Source: Heterobilharzia americana
Taxonomy: Eukaryota; Platyhelminthes; Trematoda; Strigeidida; Schistosomatidae
DNA: 64,000 nucleotides
Reading direction: 5' to 3'
Assembly: GCA_944470555.2 (NCBI GenBank)
Contig: OX104129.1
Coordinates: forward strand, 84,094,820 to 84,158,819
The position numbers and the translations under genes were made by a program. Position 1 is the first letter of the stretch; the number at the start of each line of letters is the position of its first letter. Of the stretch, positions 46,925-58,549 are shown one piece after another. The notes under the pieces are model-generated. The model ran no database searches, had not been told where the DNA came from, and worked only from the letters and a program-made list of their open reading frames with translations.

Positions 46925-47315
46925 TAACAAAGTCATAGCCAACTTTTTTCCTTACTACTGATAATATACAGTAAATAAGGGAATTATCCAAGTTATTTAA
47001 CAACAGAAATCTTATGATAAAAATTGATGTTTATAAAGAACTCGTGTATACTCTATAAATACATTCAGTTAAACAAATTGAATAATACGCGGCCATTTTT
47101 TTGAAATGTTGTTCAATTAACCATATGCTATTGATAACATTGAATACTGAACTTGTTTTAATGATTGTTTAAATCAATACGATACTAAAAGTGTATCATT
47201 TAACTTTCACTTGTAGAAGATTGATTTGATTTATATACCCATATATTTCTAGAGGTGTAAACGTTTAGCAAATGTTTGTGTTGCATCGATGGATTAATGA
47301 TAATAATGATGATGA
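46925..47315. other. AT-rich spacer
   Basis: No supported feature; lies between tail-to-tail copies m and n. Confidence 0.45.
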
Positions 47316-47317
47316 AT

Positions 47318-48890
47318 TTGATTATTATTATTTGTCCATTGAGTTCCTGATGGAACATACCGCTTCAGTAGCACTTCTACATTCCACTCTGTTCTCTGAA
47401 ATCTTTTGAACATGGCTCCACGACAGCTCACAACCTCTCATCTCTTCCTCGCACCATCTCCTCTATGTCACCCTCGGACACCGAACTCGTCGCTTCCCAT
47501 CTGGGTTCCACTCGAGTATTTGACCTGGCGCATGATGCCCGATCCATCTCCACTTCCTTCTGCGTATTTGTTCAGCGATAGCTTCTTACTTGGTTTGTTA
47601 CCAGCCAGGCAGAGTTCCTTGTTGCTTATTCTTATTATTCTGGCCATCTCATCTTTAGTAACGAGCCAGCGTAGACAGTTGTCGATCAATATCTGTAGTT
47701 TTTTGGAAATGCCTTTCGTAAACTGCCAAGTCTCTCAGGCTTACAGAAGCACTGACTTGATGACACACTGACTTCAGGTTGATGAAAACCTGTCTTGCTG
47801 TCTTTCCAATCCTGGTTTTGACATCTTCGTCTGTGCCTTCGACACCTGTAGTTGAGACAGTGCTTCCTAGATAGGTGAAGGAGGCTATTTCCTTTAAGTT
47901 TCTCCCATTCATGGTGATTGGAGTTTGTTGGTGTTGTTGGTTGGGTGTCTTCATCAACTCTGTCTTCTCTACGTTCACTTGAAGTCCCATCTTCGCTGCC
48001 TCGTCTCTTCTGTTAACTTCTTAGCTTTCGCCTGTAGATCTTCGACTTGTTGTGACATCAGACACAAGTCATCGGCGAAATCCAAGTCTTCGAGGTTCTC
48101 TTCCACGGTCCAGTGTATCTCACTCTTCTCGCTCCTCACTGTTTGCTGCATGATCCGGTCCAGTATACCACAATCAGGAATGCCATGGGCGATAGTAGGC
48201 AACCTTGTTTCACTCCTACTCCTGTCTTCACTCCACTTCAAAAGCATCACTGAGCTTCCCATTGTGAATTTATTGGCATAAGGCGTCTTCATAATAGTAG
48301 TTGAATGAGGTTGATAAATGTTTGTGGTATTCCGTACTTTTGAAGTAGTTGCCAAATTACTTCTCTCTCGACGCTGTTGAAGGCCTTTTCAAGGTGGATG
48401 AAGTTGAGGTAGAGATGCAGTTGACTGCCGTTCTATACCTTGTTCTATGATGATGTGAAGCATTGCTATTTGGTCCGCACATGATTTGTACTTCCTCAAG
48501 CAAACAAGCCAACGTGTTCCGGTCGTAGTTGTGAATCCAGTGCATCAGTTAGCCTCTCCAGGATGATGCGGCTTAATATTTCGCTTGCTCTGGGTGGACA
48601 GGAGAGTGATTCCACGCCAGTTCTTGCAAACACTGAGGTCTCCTTTCTTCGGCAGTCTGACAAGGTAACCCTTCTTCCAATCACTAGCCAGGTACCTTCT
48701 CTTCCTTCCACACCTCCTGCAATAGTGGTGTGAGCATGTCCGCTGTTGTCTCTGCCTCTGTTCTCAGTGCTTGCGGCGGTATCCCATATGGTCCTGCTGC
48801 TTTCCCTCATTTCAGTAGCTTTATGGCGTTCATAACTTCCATTCTTGTTGGAGGACTTATGTTCACTTGTATTTCTGCTGCTGACTATAC
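47318..48890 (-). mobile_element. RTE-1 fragment (copy n)
   Basis: The second longest RTE-1 copy. Minus strand from the 3' terminus (near 47345) through FADD (complement of GTCATCGGCGAA, 48067-48078), the EKAF.SVERE region (48365-48400), GITLLS (worn) and back to KMEVMNAIKLLK (about 48810-48850). It carries the same 4-bp GGCT insertion (complement of 48686-48689) found in copy d. Confidence 0.82.
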
Positions 48891-49004
48891 TACGCGCAGA
48901 AAATTAGATGTGAAATTTGCTCATTATGACAATATCTCTTGCTCCAGTAATCAGGAATCTTTTGTCATTCAATAAAGACACTGATTTATTTTCTGGTTGT
49001 CTTG

Positions 49005-49545
49005 TTGGTTGGTTCAGTGATGTAGCTCTCTGTGTCTTTCTAAAAAAACATCTTCAATATGAAGTTAACTATCGGGATTTCTCCCTGATTAGTTTGGTTA
49101 GATTGCCCTGACGCCATGGCTAATGATTGGTTGTGTTATTGACTGGATAGATTTCCCGGTTGGTCACTTCTCTGTTGATGTTTCACCTTGTAGTTGTTCG
49201 TCATTTTTCTTATTGGTTGATAGATTTGGTTTATGTCTATACATCCGTTGACTAAATGTCAAGTTTTTAGGAATTCTGTGGCGTTCTTTGAGTTTCCTGT
49301 GTTCAAGATCCCTGTATTTTCAAAGTTGAATTGATGTCCGTATTTCTCCACGTGAATTGATATACACTACAAACTATCGTGACGTTTAATAGCCAATCGG
49401 TGTTCATGTCAACAAAGGTGAAGAGTGTAACCACTTTGTTCAATATCTTTTTGATTGCATTGTTGCCGCTGATTTCGTAACTGATATATGTCATTTCGTC
49501 GGATGAACTCGTGTGTACAACCACTTTAATTATCGAATTACTTAA
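49005..49545 (-). mobile_element. PLE-D fragment (copy 3)
   Basis: Minus-strand relic with EKYGHQFNFEN (about 49330-49360), TGNSKNATEFLKT and CIDINQIYQPI (49210-49250), matching the GIY-YIG C-terminal part of PLE-D copy 1. Strongly decayed. Confidence 0.55.
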
Positions 49546-49721
49546 CTTGAAAGATAGGAAAGGTAGACTAGTGAATTGTACACGAAGTCAGATGGAGTAA
49601 CAATGTCATTAACCCCGAAAATGTTTTAGTTGGTGATTAAAGGAAGATGATAGATGAGGCAAGAACAGTCTATCCCAACAGAAGTCATAATTTCCTAAAT
49701 CCTGCAGGATAAGACCTTAGT

Positions 49722-50400
49722 AAAGTCATGTTTTCCCAACTATTCATAAATATATCTGCTTTAATCAGCGATATAGACGATCCCATTGCTACTTCTTCTG
49801 TTTGTCTGTATGCTTTATCCTGGAGCTTAAAAAATGTGGAGGTCAGGCATAACTGTACATCTGATATATTCCCATCGACTGATATGTTAGTTCAGTGAGT
49901 AAGTTTTGAGTCAGTAGTTAGTTGATTTCTGACTACCTCTAGTGTCATACTGATTGGCGTTTTAGTATACAGACTAGTTACATCGGAGCTAACCTTTTTT
50001 ATCCTCTTCTATGTGTAGGTCATTAAGCCTTAGGTGTAACTTGTAACAGTTTACTAGTCTGGAATTTGAACGGTTCCTTAAAGGACATAGTTTGATGCTA
50101 AGTACTTTGCTAGTTCATATGTTAGGGGTACTTCTGCAGTCAACTATGGGTCTGATGGGATAACCTGGTTTATGAACGTTAATAGTGCCATAAATTCTGC
50201 TAGGATTATTAGTTTGAGGCATTAAATTAAACCGTTCAGACACACCTAGAGATGTTTTTAGTTGGTGTATCAGATCGGCTGTAAATTTTCTGGTTTTATT
50301 CACAACTGTGTCCAAAGGTTTCTTGATCTTTTCATATGGTCCTGTCTCAATATGTTCATATCCACATCCTTGAATTTTGCCCTCTAAAATCAACAAATAT
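49722..50400 (-). mobile_element. PLE-A fragment (copy 4)
   Basis: Minus-strand 5' portion. The 93-codon piece 50115-50396 reads GPYEKIKKPLDTVVNKTRKF, LMPQTNNPSRIYGTINVHK and PGYPIRPIVDCRSTPNI, the typical start of the RT. Later pieces correspond to LRLNDL..EEDKK and SFDVTSLYTK (worn) and stop before YVDD near 49722. The 3' half is missing. Confidence 0.72.
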
Positions 50401-50404
50401 ATGT

Positions 50405-50845
50405 TGATGTGTAAATTAGCCTGTAAATGAAACTTTAGGATTTGTCCTGGTGTGAACTTGACAGACGCAGAGGCCAGTCACTAATTAATCGAACTTGTTA
50501 TATACCCACGAATACAAGACCGAGAAAGAACACAATAGCGTAGTCGGATAGAATAGTATATTTGGGTGGTTGTGCCAAGATACCGATGCTTTTTAACTAA
50601 CCGGCCAGAGAGTCGAATACGAGCAGTGCAACGTAACATGACAGCGTGCCAAAGTAGCGAGGATGCTTGACCGGATGTCTTCAGTTTAGCGAGTCCAGTA
50701 AAACTATCAAGGTCAGCATCAATGTTGGATGTCGTCGAACCCTAGGCTATTGATTTTAGGGAAGTGTGTGACACAGCAATACAATATTGCCAGGTTGTAT
50801 GCATTCATAATGCTCAACCGATTACGGAAATCCGTTGACGTTTAA
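50405..50845. other. spacer, nothing recognised
   Basis: No supported feature. Confidence 0.4.
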
Positions 50846-50847
50846 CA

Positions 50848-51085
50848 TTCTATTTTTTACTTATGACTCGTCAGCTGGATGTAATTGTCATCCAGTATGT
50901 AATATTGTCCCCACTAATACTTAAAGCAGGTACTAATCATTTTGAACACCGGAGGAGAAAACGCATATCCTGGATTCCATTGCTAGCCACCAACCATCAT
51001 TATTATTAAAACTGAAACTCTTGCAGTGTCAAGGTATCCACAAAGGAGCTCGTATACCAATGGTGACCGATAGATTCGTTTCAGA
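50848..51085. repeat. Sm-alpha-like fragments in opposite orientations
   Basis: 50850-50905 on the minus strand shows ATCCAGCTGACGAGTCAT, a one-base variant of the hammerhead first box with its 5' stem. 50960-51085 on the plus strand shows GAAAACGCATATCCTGGATTCC and TGCTAGCCACCA, the second half of the family with ATC at the cleavage site. Neither half is a complete ribozyme. Confidence 0.45.
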
Positions 51086-51089
51086 CAGC

Positions 51090-52440
51090 CACTTTACCAT
51101 GAAAAGTACACCCGTCACACAAGGGTTGGCTATCATAACTCACTGGCTTTCATTGCATATTATATTCAAGTTCGCACCAGGACAATTCCTAAACCACTGT
51201 GCATCATTTACGTGTGTATGTTCGGTATGCCCACTGATTTTGCAGATCTGCTATATACCCTTTTGTTTTGCATAGTTTTTGTATGTTGTTTTGTCCATGA
51301 CCTTAAAATAACCAATCATGGCTCTTTACACACCGTTAGTAGGTTTTCTTCCCTTTCCTCTCAAGGCTGAACTCTCATTCGTAGTTAACTATTTCTATGT
51401 GGATTTTGTGTTGTCAAGGTCATTCAGAAATGTATATATTCAGCATCGCTGTCAACTGTATTGACTGTTGTTGTGACAGTAAAAGCTCTCTGTCAACGAT
51501 CTGTCTTCTCTTCTTGTCTTCGTGTGTCAGTGGTATTGTTGTAATGGTGGTTGAAGGTTTAATTTTCGCTGGAGTCGATTTGTTTGTGCATTATGTTCAT
51601 AACAGTCTTAGAATGTTAGGTCGTACAACCGGTCATAGCAAGATCTTCTGCAAAACAAACGATAGAATATGATTTGAAATCACTACGTACCATTCGACTG
51701 AAAAATATATCGTTATCTGTACTTACTGATTTTAGTATGAAAAGGAAACAAAACGTTCAACGGTTAACGCTAGCGTTTAGGAAAACTCTGAATATGAACC
51801 TACAGGTGAAAAGTGGGATATTGGAGGTAGAATTGTCAAAAATTGACTTTTGAGGACTTGGAAGGTGACATTTAACGCAGACAGCCTGAGAGTTACATTC
51901 TCCAGTAGACAATTTATACATCACCTCATTGCACATCTATCAGATTGGAGACAATGTCGAAGTTTGGGAAGTATTTCGCAACGTTGTCCAGCATAGGTAT
52001 CCAAGTGATGGAAGTGCACGGCCAATAAGTCTACTAGTGAATACATCATGGTATACAGATACCTCACTTTGACTAGTAGTCTTATCAAAAGGGATTTACA
52101 GATTGCTCCTCCACACTTCCCAGTGTCTTCAACTGAATCATCTTAACTTAGCCAAATAACTGACACTTCTGCTCAAAAGCGTTATGCAAACTAATTGGGC
52201 CTGTTGAGGCTGACCAGAAACAATTTCCAGTTTTGAAGATTTGTACGAATTTATTCACTGATTTCAAATTGGTAGTCATTACAGATTGATATAATTTAGA
52301 GATCCACTGTACAGCACTTTTATCGTGGTACATGACTCCTAGACAGTGTGAACCCATGACCCCATTATAGATTAAACCTACGAACTTCATCCTAAAACGT
52401 CACTGAGTATAGGTCCTCGTCTCTGACATGGTTATCTCCA
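51090..52440. other. spacer, nothing recognised
   Basis: Includes a 91-codon hydrophobic frame (51397-51672) without family resemblance and an 80-codon minus frame (52148-52390). Both are probably chance. Confidence 0.4.
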
Positions 52441-52446
52441 CCGGTC

Positions 52447-52535
52447 ATAACTTCTCATCGGTACCTCGGAAAATTTCATCTCGAAGTGAGTCACTAACCA
52501 ATGAACACTAGGCAACAGTAATTCAGTTAGGAGAT
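52447..52535 (+). repeat. dispersed repeat Y, copy 2
   Basis: Aligns in order with 39205-39300. Family unknown. Confidence 0.35.
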
Positions 52536-52914
52536 TTCTGTCCTACTGTTGAACATTACAGTAATGAAATGATTCTACTCATTCGTTTCCACTGTCTTGA
52601 AATACTAGTAATAATGGCTATATTCTGAAACTTATTTCAAGAATACTCTACAGAATTTTCAGCATGTCATATAGCATCATTTGGACAGAGACAATTTATA
52701 TGTATACATAGCAAAATGAAGTAAGTAGAAATTACACGAAGTAAAGATAAGAATATTCATTCAATCTACAAATTTCTTCAAAGTGTACAGTCAGTTCCGG
52801 TAAACAATCACACTAGTAATTACATTCATAATACGTAAGTAGTAACATACTCATCATCTTCAATTAGTTTGCTTTCAAAAGCAGAAGTTGATTAGTCAGT
52901 ACATTTCCAAGACT

Positions 52915-53905
52915 TTCTTCATCTCATAGCATACGATTTAAATACGTACGGTATCGTAGAGATTTTATATTTATTGGCAATACATGCATAAAGTCTTAGG
53001 TGCTTGCTCCTTGTCTTTCCAGATGACCAACATAGAGAGAGATTTGAGGGAATAGGATGTTGGTCACCTGATAAAATAACTCCCTCAAGGTGCTTACATG
53101 AGTTAATATGTTTATCCATAACAGTTTTAACTAGAAGGTTTAGAGGTACACCACCACTAGTTCTGCTGACAATCTTCAAAGTTTTACTCAATATAGTATA
53201 GCCTTCTTTCAGCAACCCAGGAAAGAATAAAGCCTAACAGCAGAACATAAAAGGCAAGATGTAGGTGTTTATAGAACACAAGAAGAGAGACTAATTAATA
53301 CCAAATACTCTCATCTTTCTAAAAGTGAGTGTTAAGCGATAGATTCTTTTGGATATTAGTGACATATGGGAGGACCATGAACGGTTCGAAGGAAACGACA
53401 CACCGAGATTAATCACACTTGTAAAATTCTCTAATACACAACTATCAATAAAATTGGAATCATGACAACTAAGCAGTTTATGCAGGTTATGTTCTTGTGT
53501 GAAGAATTAAGCATAAGACCATTCATGGAAGACCATCGTCTAAGAGTAGACAGGCAATTATTCAGTTGGAAACAATCTACTGAAGATGAGACAGATATCG
53601 AAAGTGGTAGGTTATCCTAAATTTAGATGTGGTTCATACTCACTGAAGATGGTAAGTGATGCAGAAAGAAAGAGAAAAGTCAGAGAGAAAGGATGACTGT
53701 TTGGGGAACAGTAGTCACTGTAAGCAATGAGACGAACCGCTTTCCTTTCAGAGAAATAGGAGTGGAGTCAGTTGATTATCTAGGACTCAGTATTTTTCCC
53801 GGTTAGCTTGTCCACTATACGAGGTTTTTGAACAGAATCGAAAACAAAAAGTATAGTCTAAAAGGGCACATCTAACACACTTGACATTTCCATGAATAAT
53901 ACACG
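52915..53905 (-). mobile_element. CR1-like reverse transcriptase fragment (copy 2)
   Basis: Minus strand, in shifting frames: FLDYTF.FDSVQ (about 53830-53870), SYFSERKAVR (53745-53775), SSSVDCFQLNNCLSTLRRWS (53540-53600), VSFPSNRSWSSHMS (53360-53400), then a clean 98-codon piece (52919-53215) with GYTILSKTLKIVSRTSGG, KHINSCKHLEGVILSGDQHP and KTRSKHLRLYACIA. The order matches copy 1 at 17005-18670. Catalytic boxes are worn. 5' limit about 53905. Confidence 0.72.
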
Positions 53906-54044
53906 TAATATTGTGATAAGAGAGAATGGTGGCATCCAACATGCTTCATCTATTTTTGTATGCAAATTGATTAGGGTCTACAACAGCTTCAGTAATTGAA
54001 ATCATCGGAGAGAACGCATTTTTCGTTGTCAAGTTTTTGTCCTC

Positions 54045-54215
54045 CAACTTAACGTGCTGGCCATGAAACATGAAGGTCGCGAGTTCGATCCCTGGCGGGT
54101 TCATGGGTGCGAACAGCTGAGGAGTCCTATACTAACCGGACGAAACAGCTGTCTAGTGCTCCCAGATTTCTTTTGTTCGTCCAACTGATGTCAGTCTACT
54201 AGGAATAATAATATA
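54045..54215 (+). repeat. tRNA-headed SINE with hammerhead (SINE-HH2, copy 2)
   Basis: Plus strand: head with B box GAGTTCGATCC (54081-54091), GGCGGGTTCATGGGTGCG, the hammerhead, then the tail TTTCTTTTGTTCGTCCAACTGATGTCAGTCTAC. Same order as the minus-strand copy at 11470-11640. Confidence 0.6.
54107..54163 (+). ncRNA. hammerhead-like motif, core intact, stem I weak
   Basis: CTGAGGA (54117-54123), GAAA (54142-54145) and GTC (54151-54153) are present. Stem II is GTCC/GGAC, 4 perfect pairs with a 10-nt loop. Stem III has two pairs (AC/GT) around AGCT. Stem I is poor: the 5' side GCGAACAG no longer matches TAGTGC well, unlike the perfect stem at 11516-11567. Probably inactive or weak. Confidence 0.5.
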
Positions 54216-54460
54216 TAAAAATATTTATATAGTGTAAATCTATTTGGAAACAGTTTGGTTTCTCTCCTGACCAATAACTATGAAAAATTTACTGGACAAT
54301 TCTAAAATGAATCATATTGAATAAATTATTCAAGAAATAGATGGGTTATTTGTTCGACAGTTGTCTCTTTTGTCGTCTTCAGATTTAGAAAGAATAATCT
54401 ATTTTAGTCATCAAATCGATTGTGAAATACATTTCAGTTGTTTTGTTACCTCACGTCTTC

Positions 54461-54490
54461 ATACACGCACGCACGCACACACACACACAC
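54461..54490. repeat. (AC)n microsatellite
   Basis: CGCACGCACGCAC followed by an (AC)n run. Translated frames over it are artefacts. Confidence 0.9.
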
Positions 54491-54814
54491 ATACAGACAT
54501 ACATAAACATATACAACCACTATATGAATGTTACTTGGCAGAAAAACAAGCTGGTACACTATAAAGATGAATAACATGACGTTGTAGACTTCTGTTGTAA
54601 ATGTGTAGGCTGTTTGTGAACAACTGTTCTGCATTTCTTGGTAATTTTTAGCTTAGGTGAAGGATTTAGCACAAACTTATATAACCAGTACTAAGTTTCA
54701 GCCATCTAACAAACCTTTAAACCATTTTACATGTATACCAATGATTGTGTATATATTTTGATGACAATTTTCAACATAAATGATGATGAGATAACAGATT
54801 ACAATCTATTCACC

Positions 54815-55440
54815 TAAATATAAATGATAAACATCGATTCCAATTACCCAGGAGATACGTCAAAAGTATACGGTGTACTACACTTTGTTCGTGGACAACT
54901 AGATGTCTTCACCTCAGAGGTGTTTTTTAAACTCTACAAGATGTACATACAATCCTACACTGAGGTCAATGACGTCTTTGCTCGACTACACCTGAAAAGA
55001 GGTATGAATCTCCTGGAGAAAGTTCAGAGGTGATACACAAAGGATGTTGTTGGCACCTATCAAAAACCATACGAGGATAGACTAAAAGACCTAGGTTTAT
55101 GCTCTCTTAGTTACTGAAGTTTACGAGGTGATCTGATAACGTCTTACAAACTACTGAACAACCTAAGTCACCCGAACAGAAGAATACTACCAAGTGGCCA
55201 CCATAGTGAGCCTCATGGAAACCTATCAAAGATCAAAAACTCATGTGCTGTCACACTTCTTCTCCCTTCCAGTTTGTCGCCACTGGAATGCATTACCAGC
55301 AGAGGGATTCTCCCACCCGATCTCTGTTTCTCAAAGACTTAAGAAATCAGTTGCTGTCACACCATTCCAATTGTGTTACCTCTACATCTGTTTTCTTCCT
55401 ACTGTAATGATCTAAGCCGTTTTTGTCCGTCTCACTTGCC
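54815..55440 (+). mobile_element. CR1-like 3' end (copy 3, different subfamily)
   Basis: A clean 69-codon piece ends in HLKRGMNLLEKVQR, followed by TKDVVGTYQKPYEDRLKDLG, SLRGDLITSYKLLN and, after a frameshift, FFSLPVCRHWNALPAE (about 55260-55310). This is the C-terminal region typical of CR1-type elements (LEKVQRRATK, RRLRGDLI, NSLP patterns). Catalytic RT boxes are absent, so it is a 5'-truncated copy. Confidence 0.68.
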
Positions 55441-55444
55441 TCAC

Positions 55445-55882
55445 CTACGTAAGTTCTTCATATCTTCCCACCACTCTGGACTTACTTTGGTGTAAGTAGA
55501 TTACTCCATCAGATCACCTTTCTTTGTCTTTTACTCACACACACACATACACGCTTGTCTTGCTAGATTATCTCTTCACTATCTTTAACTATCTCTAACG
55601 ACCAGTTCGAACAACTGTCTGGCAGCTCGACATCTGAAGAACCCAAATGGATAAAAGTCCCAAACAAAGTAGCCAACACTTAATCTCCTCTTCTGAATAC
55701 CAGATGAGTGGTTGGACCTACTGCATCAGAATCGGCCAAAGACCTGGAACCATTCCACAAAATCAAGAAACGAGCAAGAAGAAATCAAGTCATTTACACA
55801 ATCTCGTAAAAGCTTTATTGGATATAAATTTATTGAATCAGCTGATTTTTTCGCGGGAATTTAAATCTGACGCTACAAATCT

Positions 55883-55940
<58 letters not shown>

Positions 55941-56235
55941 TATACTTCTCTGTGGGATAGGTTCATATATAACTGTGAAAGACACTTAGAATAGTGAGAT
56001 TTACTTTGATGCATATATGTGATTATAGATATCTGTGTTCTACTAAGTTGGAGAGTTATTGAGATAAATTGAATGATAACACTTACCATCGATGGGGTAA
56101 GAAGTTGTCACATAGAGTTATTAAGTATACTTCCCTTTACAATGTGAATTAGAAGAAGTGATTCATAGCAACAAATTGGGGGTAATAATGCTTGTAAAGC
56201 CTTTTTTATTTCTTGAGTACTTCATTCACAAATTG
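55445..56235. other. spacer, nothing recognised
   Basis: Contains a CACACACACA run near 55535 and the AT tract. No gene supported. Confidence 0.45.
55885..55938. repeat. (AT)n microsatellite
   Basis: 54 bp of uninterrupted alternating A and T. Confidence 0.95.
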
Positions 56236-56239
56236 ATTT

Positions 56240-57400
56240 TAAACAATTAATCCCTTTTATGAATTTCGATAGCGTAATTAGAAGACGAAGTTTATCTGAG
56301 CAAAGTGATGTATTTCCACAATACAACATTTCCAACAATCTGCTCGATCACATATTTACTTGTCTCAAGTCAATATATATTAAACCGAGGACTGAGGGGG
56401 GGGGGGCAGTGAAATACAACAATTAACACAACTGGGGATTAAAATTAAGAAAGATGAGGACAAAGTTCTTCTTTACAAGAGATATGTTGATGACATCATA
56501 GTGATTTATGAGACGCATGAGGATATGGCTTGTCTACTGAATAGACAAACACACATCCGCCTGACTTGTGAGAAAGAGAATAATGATCAACTGCCGTTCC
56601 TAGATAAACTCCTGAGTCAGTTAAAAGATGGTTCAATAAGACGGTCAGTTTACAGAAAGCCTACATGAATAGGACAATACCTGTCCAATCCAGTACAAGT
56701 GAGGTCTAGTAAAATGCCTGTTTAATAGGATCTATCGTATCAGTACACCAGATGCGATGGATGAAGACATCAAATTACTGACCAGAACACTTATGGAAAA
56801 TGGATATCTGTTGAATTTTATAGACCCTCGTAGAGGTCAAATATCACCAAATCCAACTCTATACACGGTCCCTAAGAAAAGCCTCCGTGTCACTCCACTA
56901 TACAAGGGGGAGTTAAATAGTATTATTTTGAGACGTAGACTGACATCACGCATTAAGAAAACATATCACTTGGCGAATCTTACCATTGTGGAGGAAATGA
57001 AACACACGCTTCACCAAAAACCTAAACACTACATCAGTGATTACGTCACATCCCATTGTGTTTACCAATTTACATGTGTGTGTGGTCATACATACATAAA
57101 GAGGAGTAATCGGGTCATTCAGCTGATGGTGGGAGATTATGTGCTTAAATGGCTTCAAAAACAAATGGAGAGTGACACAGTGATAAACGCTGGTGGAAGA
57201 CGACCCTCTTCATCTATAGCTAAACATATTATGGAAACAGGTCACGAAGTTAATGTTCAAACAGCTTTCAAAGTTTTATTTAGAAGCAGTCAATCAGAGA
57301 TGTATTCTGAGATTTGCAGAAACCATAGCCAAACACAAATTCAAACCAGTTCTATGTGTACAAAAGAACGATGTGTTCTTACACTACACCTACCTTGATA
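56240..57400 (+). mobile_element. PLE-B copy 2
   Basis: Plus strand: an upstream part (NFDSVIRRRSLSEQ, ISNNLLDHIFTCLKSIYI), LGIKIKKDEDKVLLYKR, the catalytic YVDD (56483-56494) within RYVDDIIVI, LPFLDKLL, SVYRKPT, then the linker and endonuclease frame. TGA follows VYRKPT and a stop lies near 56725. The 5' 200 bp are repeated in inverted orientation just after the 3' end. Confidence 0.78.
56757..57398 (+). pseudogene. PLE-B linker plus GIY-YIG endonuclease frame
   Basis: 213 open codons. LLTRTLMENGYLLNFI and YTVPKKSLRVTPLYKGEL form the linker. VTSHCVYQFTCVCGHTYIKRSNRVI (about residues 98-122) is the GIY-YIG region, with the Cys pair CVC before TYIKRSN. SSSIAKHIMETGHEVN follows at about residue 147-162. 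In related elements the motif reads YIGRS/T; the G-to-K change here may affect the fold. No native start. Confidence 0.72.
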
Positions 57401-57448
57401 AACTTTCGTTTCTTACCAACATTAGGATCAACTATACCACTTTCTGTT

Positions 57449-57710
57449 TGTCCTCATCTTTCTTAATTTTAATCCCCTGTTGTGTTAATTGTTGTATTTC
57501 ACTGCCCCCCCCCTCAGTCCTCGGTTTAATATATATTGACTTGAGACAAGTAAATATGTGATCGAGCAGATTGTTCGAAATATATTGCGCAAATATATCA
57601 CATTGCTCAGATAAACTTCGTCTTCTAATTAGGCTATCGAAATTGATTTCAGTTGAAATTGATAAACTATGTTTTGCCAATGAATATGTTTCCATGAGCA
57701 CACGAAGTAA
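57449..57710 (-). mobile_element. PLE-B inverted partial copy (hairpin arm)
   Basis: The minus strand repeats the 5' arm of PLE-B copy 2 (about 56262-56468). An 89-codon piece (57432-57701) reads INFDSLIRRRSLSEQ, SNNLLDHIFTCLKSIYI and GIKIKKDEDK. The arm includes a C9 run (57505-57513) opposite the G11 run of the left arm (56396-56406). The arms flank about 980 bp. Confidence 0.75.
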
Positions 57711-57714
57711 CTGC

Positions 57715-58135
57715 TGAATAGTGCTCTTTATGAGCTATCCACTGATGAATGTAAACAGTTCAAGGAATATGTCAATACAGTTGTAGGAAATCAGTTTCAA
57801 TCAGTCAATATCAAACATCATGACATTTTGAAGTCAGTTGAAATGGAAAGGAAACTTGTGAATAATTCAAAAATGTATGCATTCAATCATTCTCATGTTC
57901 ATCTCTTGACAATTCAAATTCAAGCTATATCACCGGGGCTCCAAAGTTCTGTAGCAGCAGATTCAAGGTTAACAGATTGTATATTCAAGTACAATTTGAA
58001 AATTTAATCCGTCAAACTGCCGGGCTTATGTCTACATCGTCAAAGGAATTCCAGATTTTCAAGTCCATTGTTATCGACTGTTATCATCAATTAACCAACT
58101 TACAAATAACTTCAACCTCTTTATTGACTCAGGAC
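57715..58135. other. spacer, nothing recognised
   Basis: No supported feature. Confidence 0.4.
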
Positions 58136-58136
58136 C

Positions 58137-58528
58137 ATATTATTATTTATCCCTTGGGCTCCTAATGGAACAAACCGCTTCAGTAGCACGTCTCCACTGC
58201 ACTCTTATCAACCTGGCTCCACGACAGCCCACAACCTCTCATTTCTTCCTCGCACGATCTCCTCCATGTCACCCTCACCTTAGATGCCCAACTCGTCGTT
58301 TTCCATCTGGGTTCCACTCGGGTACCTGGCCTGGCGCGTGATGTCCTCAGTCGGCCTTCTCAGTGCGTGCCCAATCCATCTACACTTCCTCCCTCTGCAT
58401 ATTTATTGAGTAATGGGTTCTTGGTTTATTCGTTCCCAGAGTTCCTTGTTGCTCATTCTTATTATTCCGGTCATCTGATCTTCAGTATCAGTAACTAGCC
58501 CGGCGTAGGCAGTTGTTGATGAATGTCT
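58137..58528 (-). mobile_element. RTE-1 3' fragment (copy o)
   Basis: Minus-strand 3' end from the terminus (complement of CCCTTGGGCTCCTAATGGAAC) to the part encoding QTFINNCL. A roughly 45-bp internal deletion removes the SGMETC region near 58205. Confidence 0.8.
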
Positions 58529-58549
58529 GTATATTCAATAGGTAAAATT

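Noticed and set aside
51397..51672. 91-codon hydrophobic, cysteine-rich frame as a secreted or membrane protein
   Set aside because: No family resemblance, no splice or promoter support; base composition explains it.
54446..54634. Frame with repeated YVCVCV residues
   Set aside because: Antisense translation of the (AC)n microsatellite.
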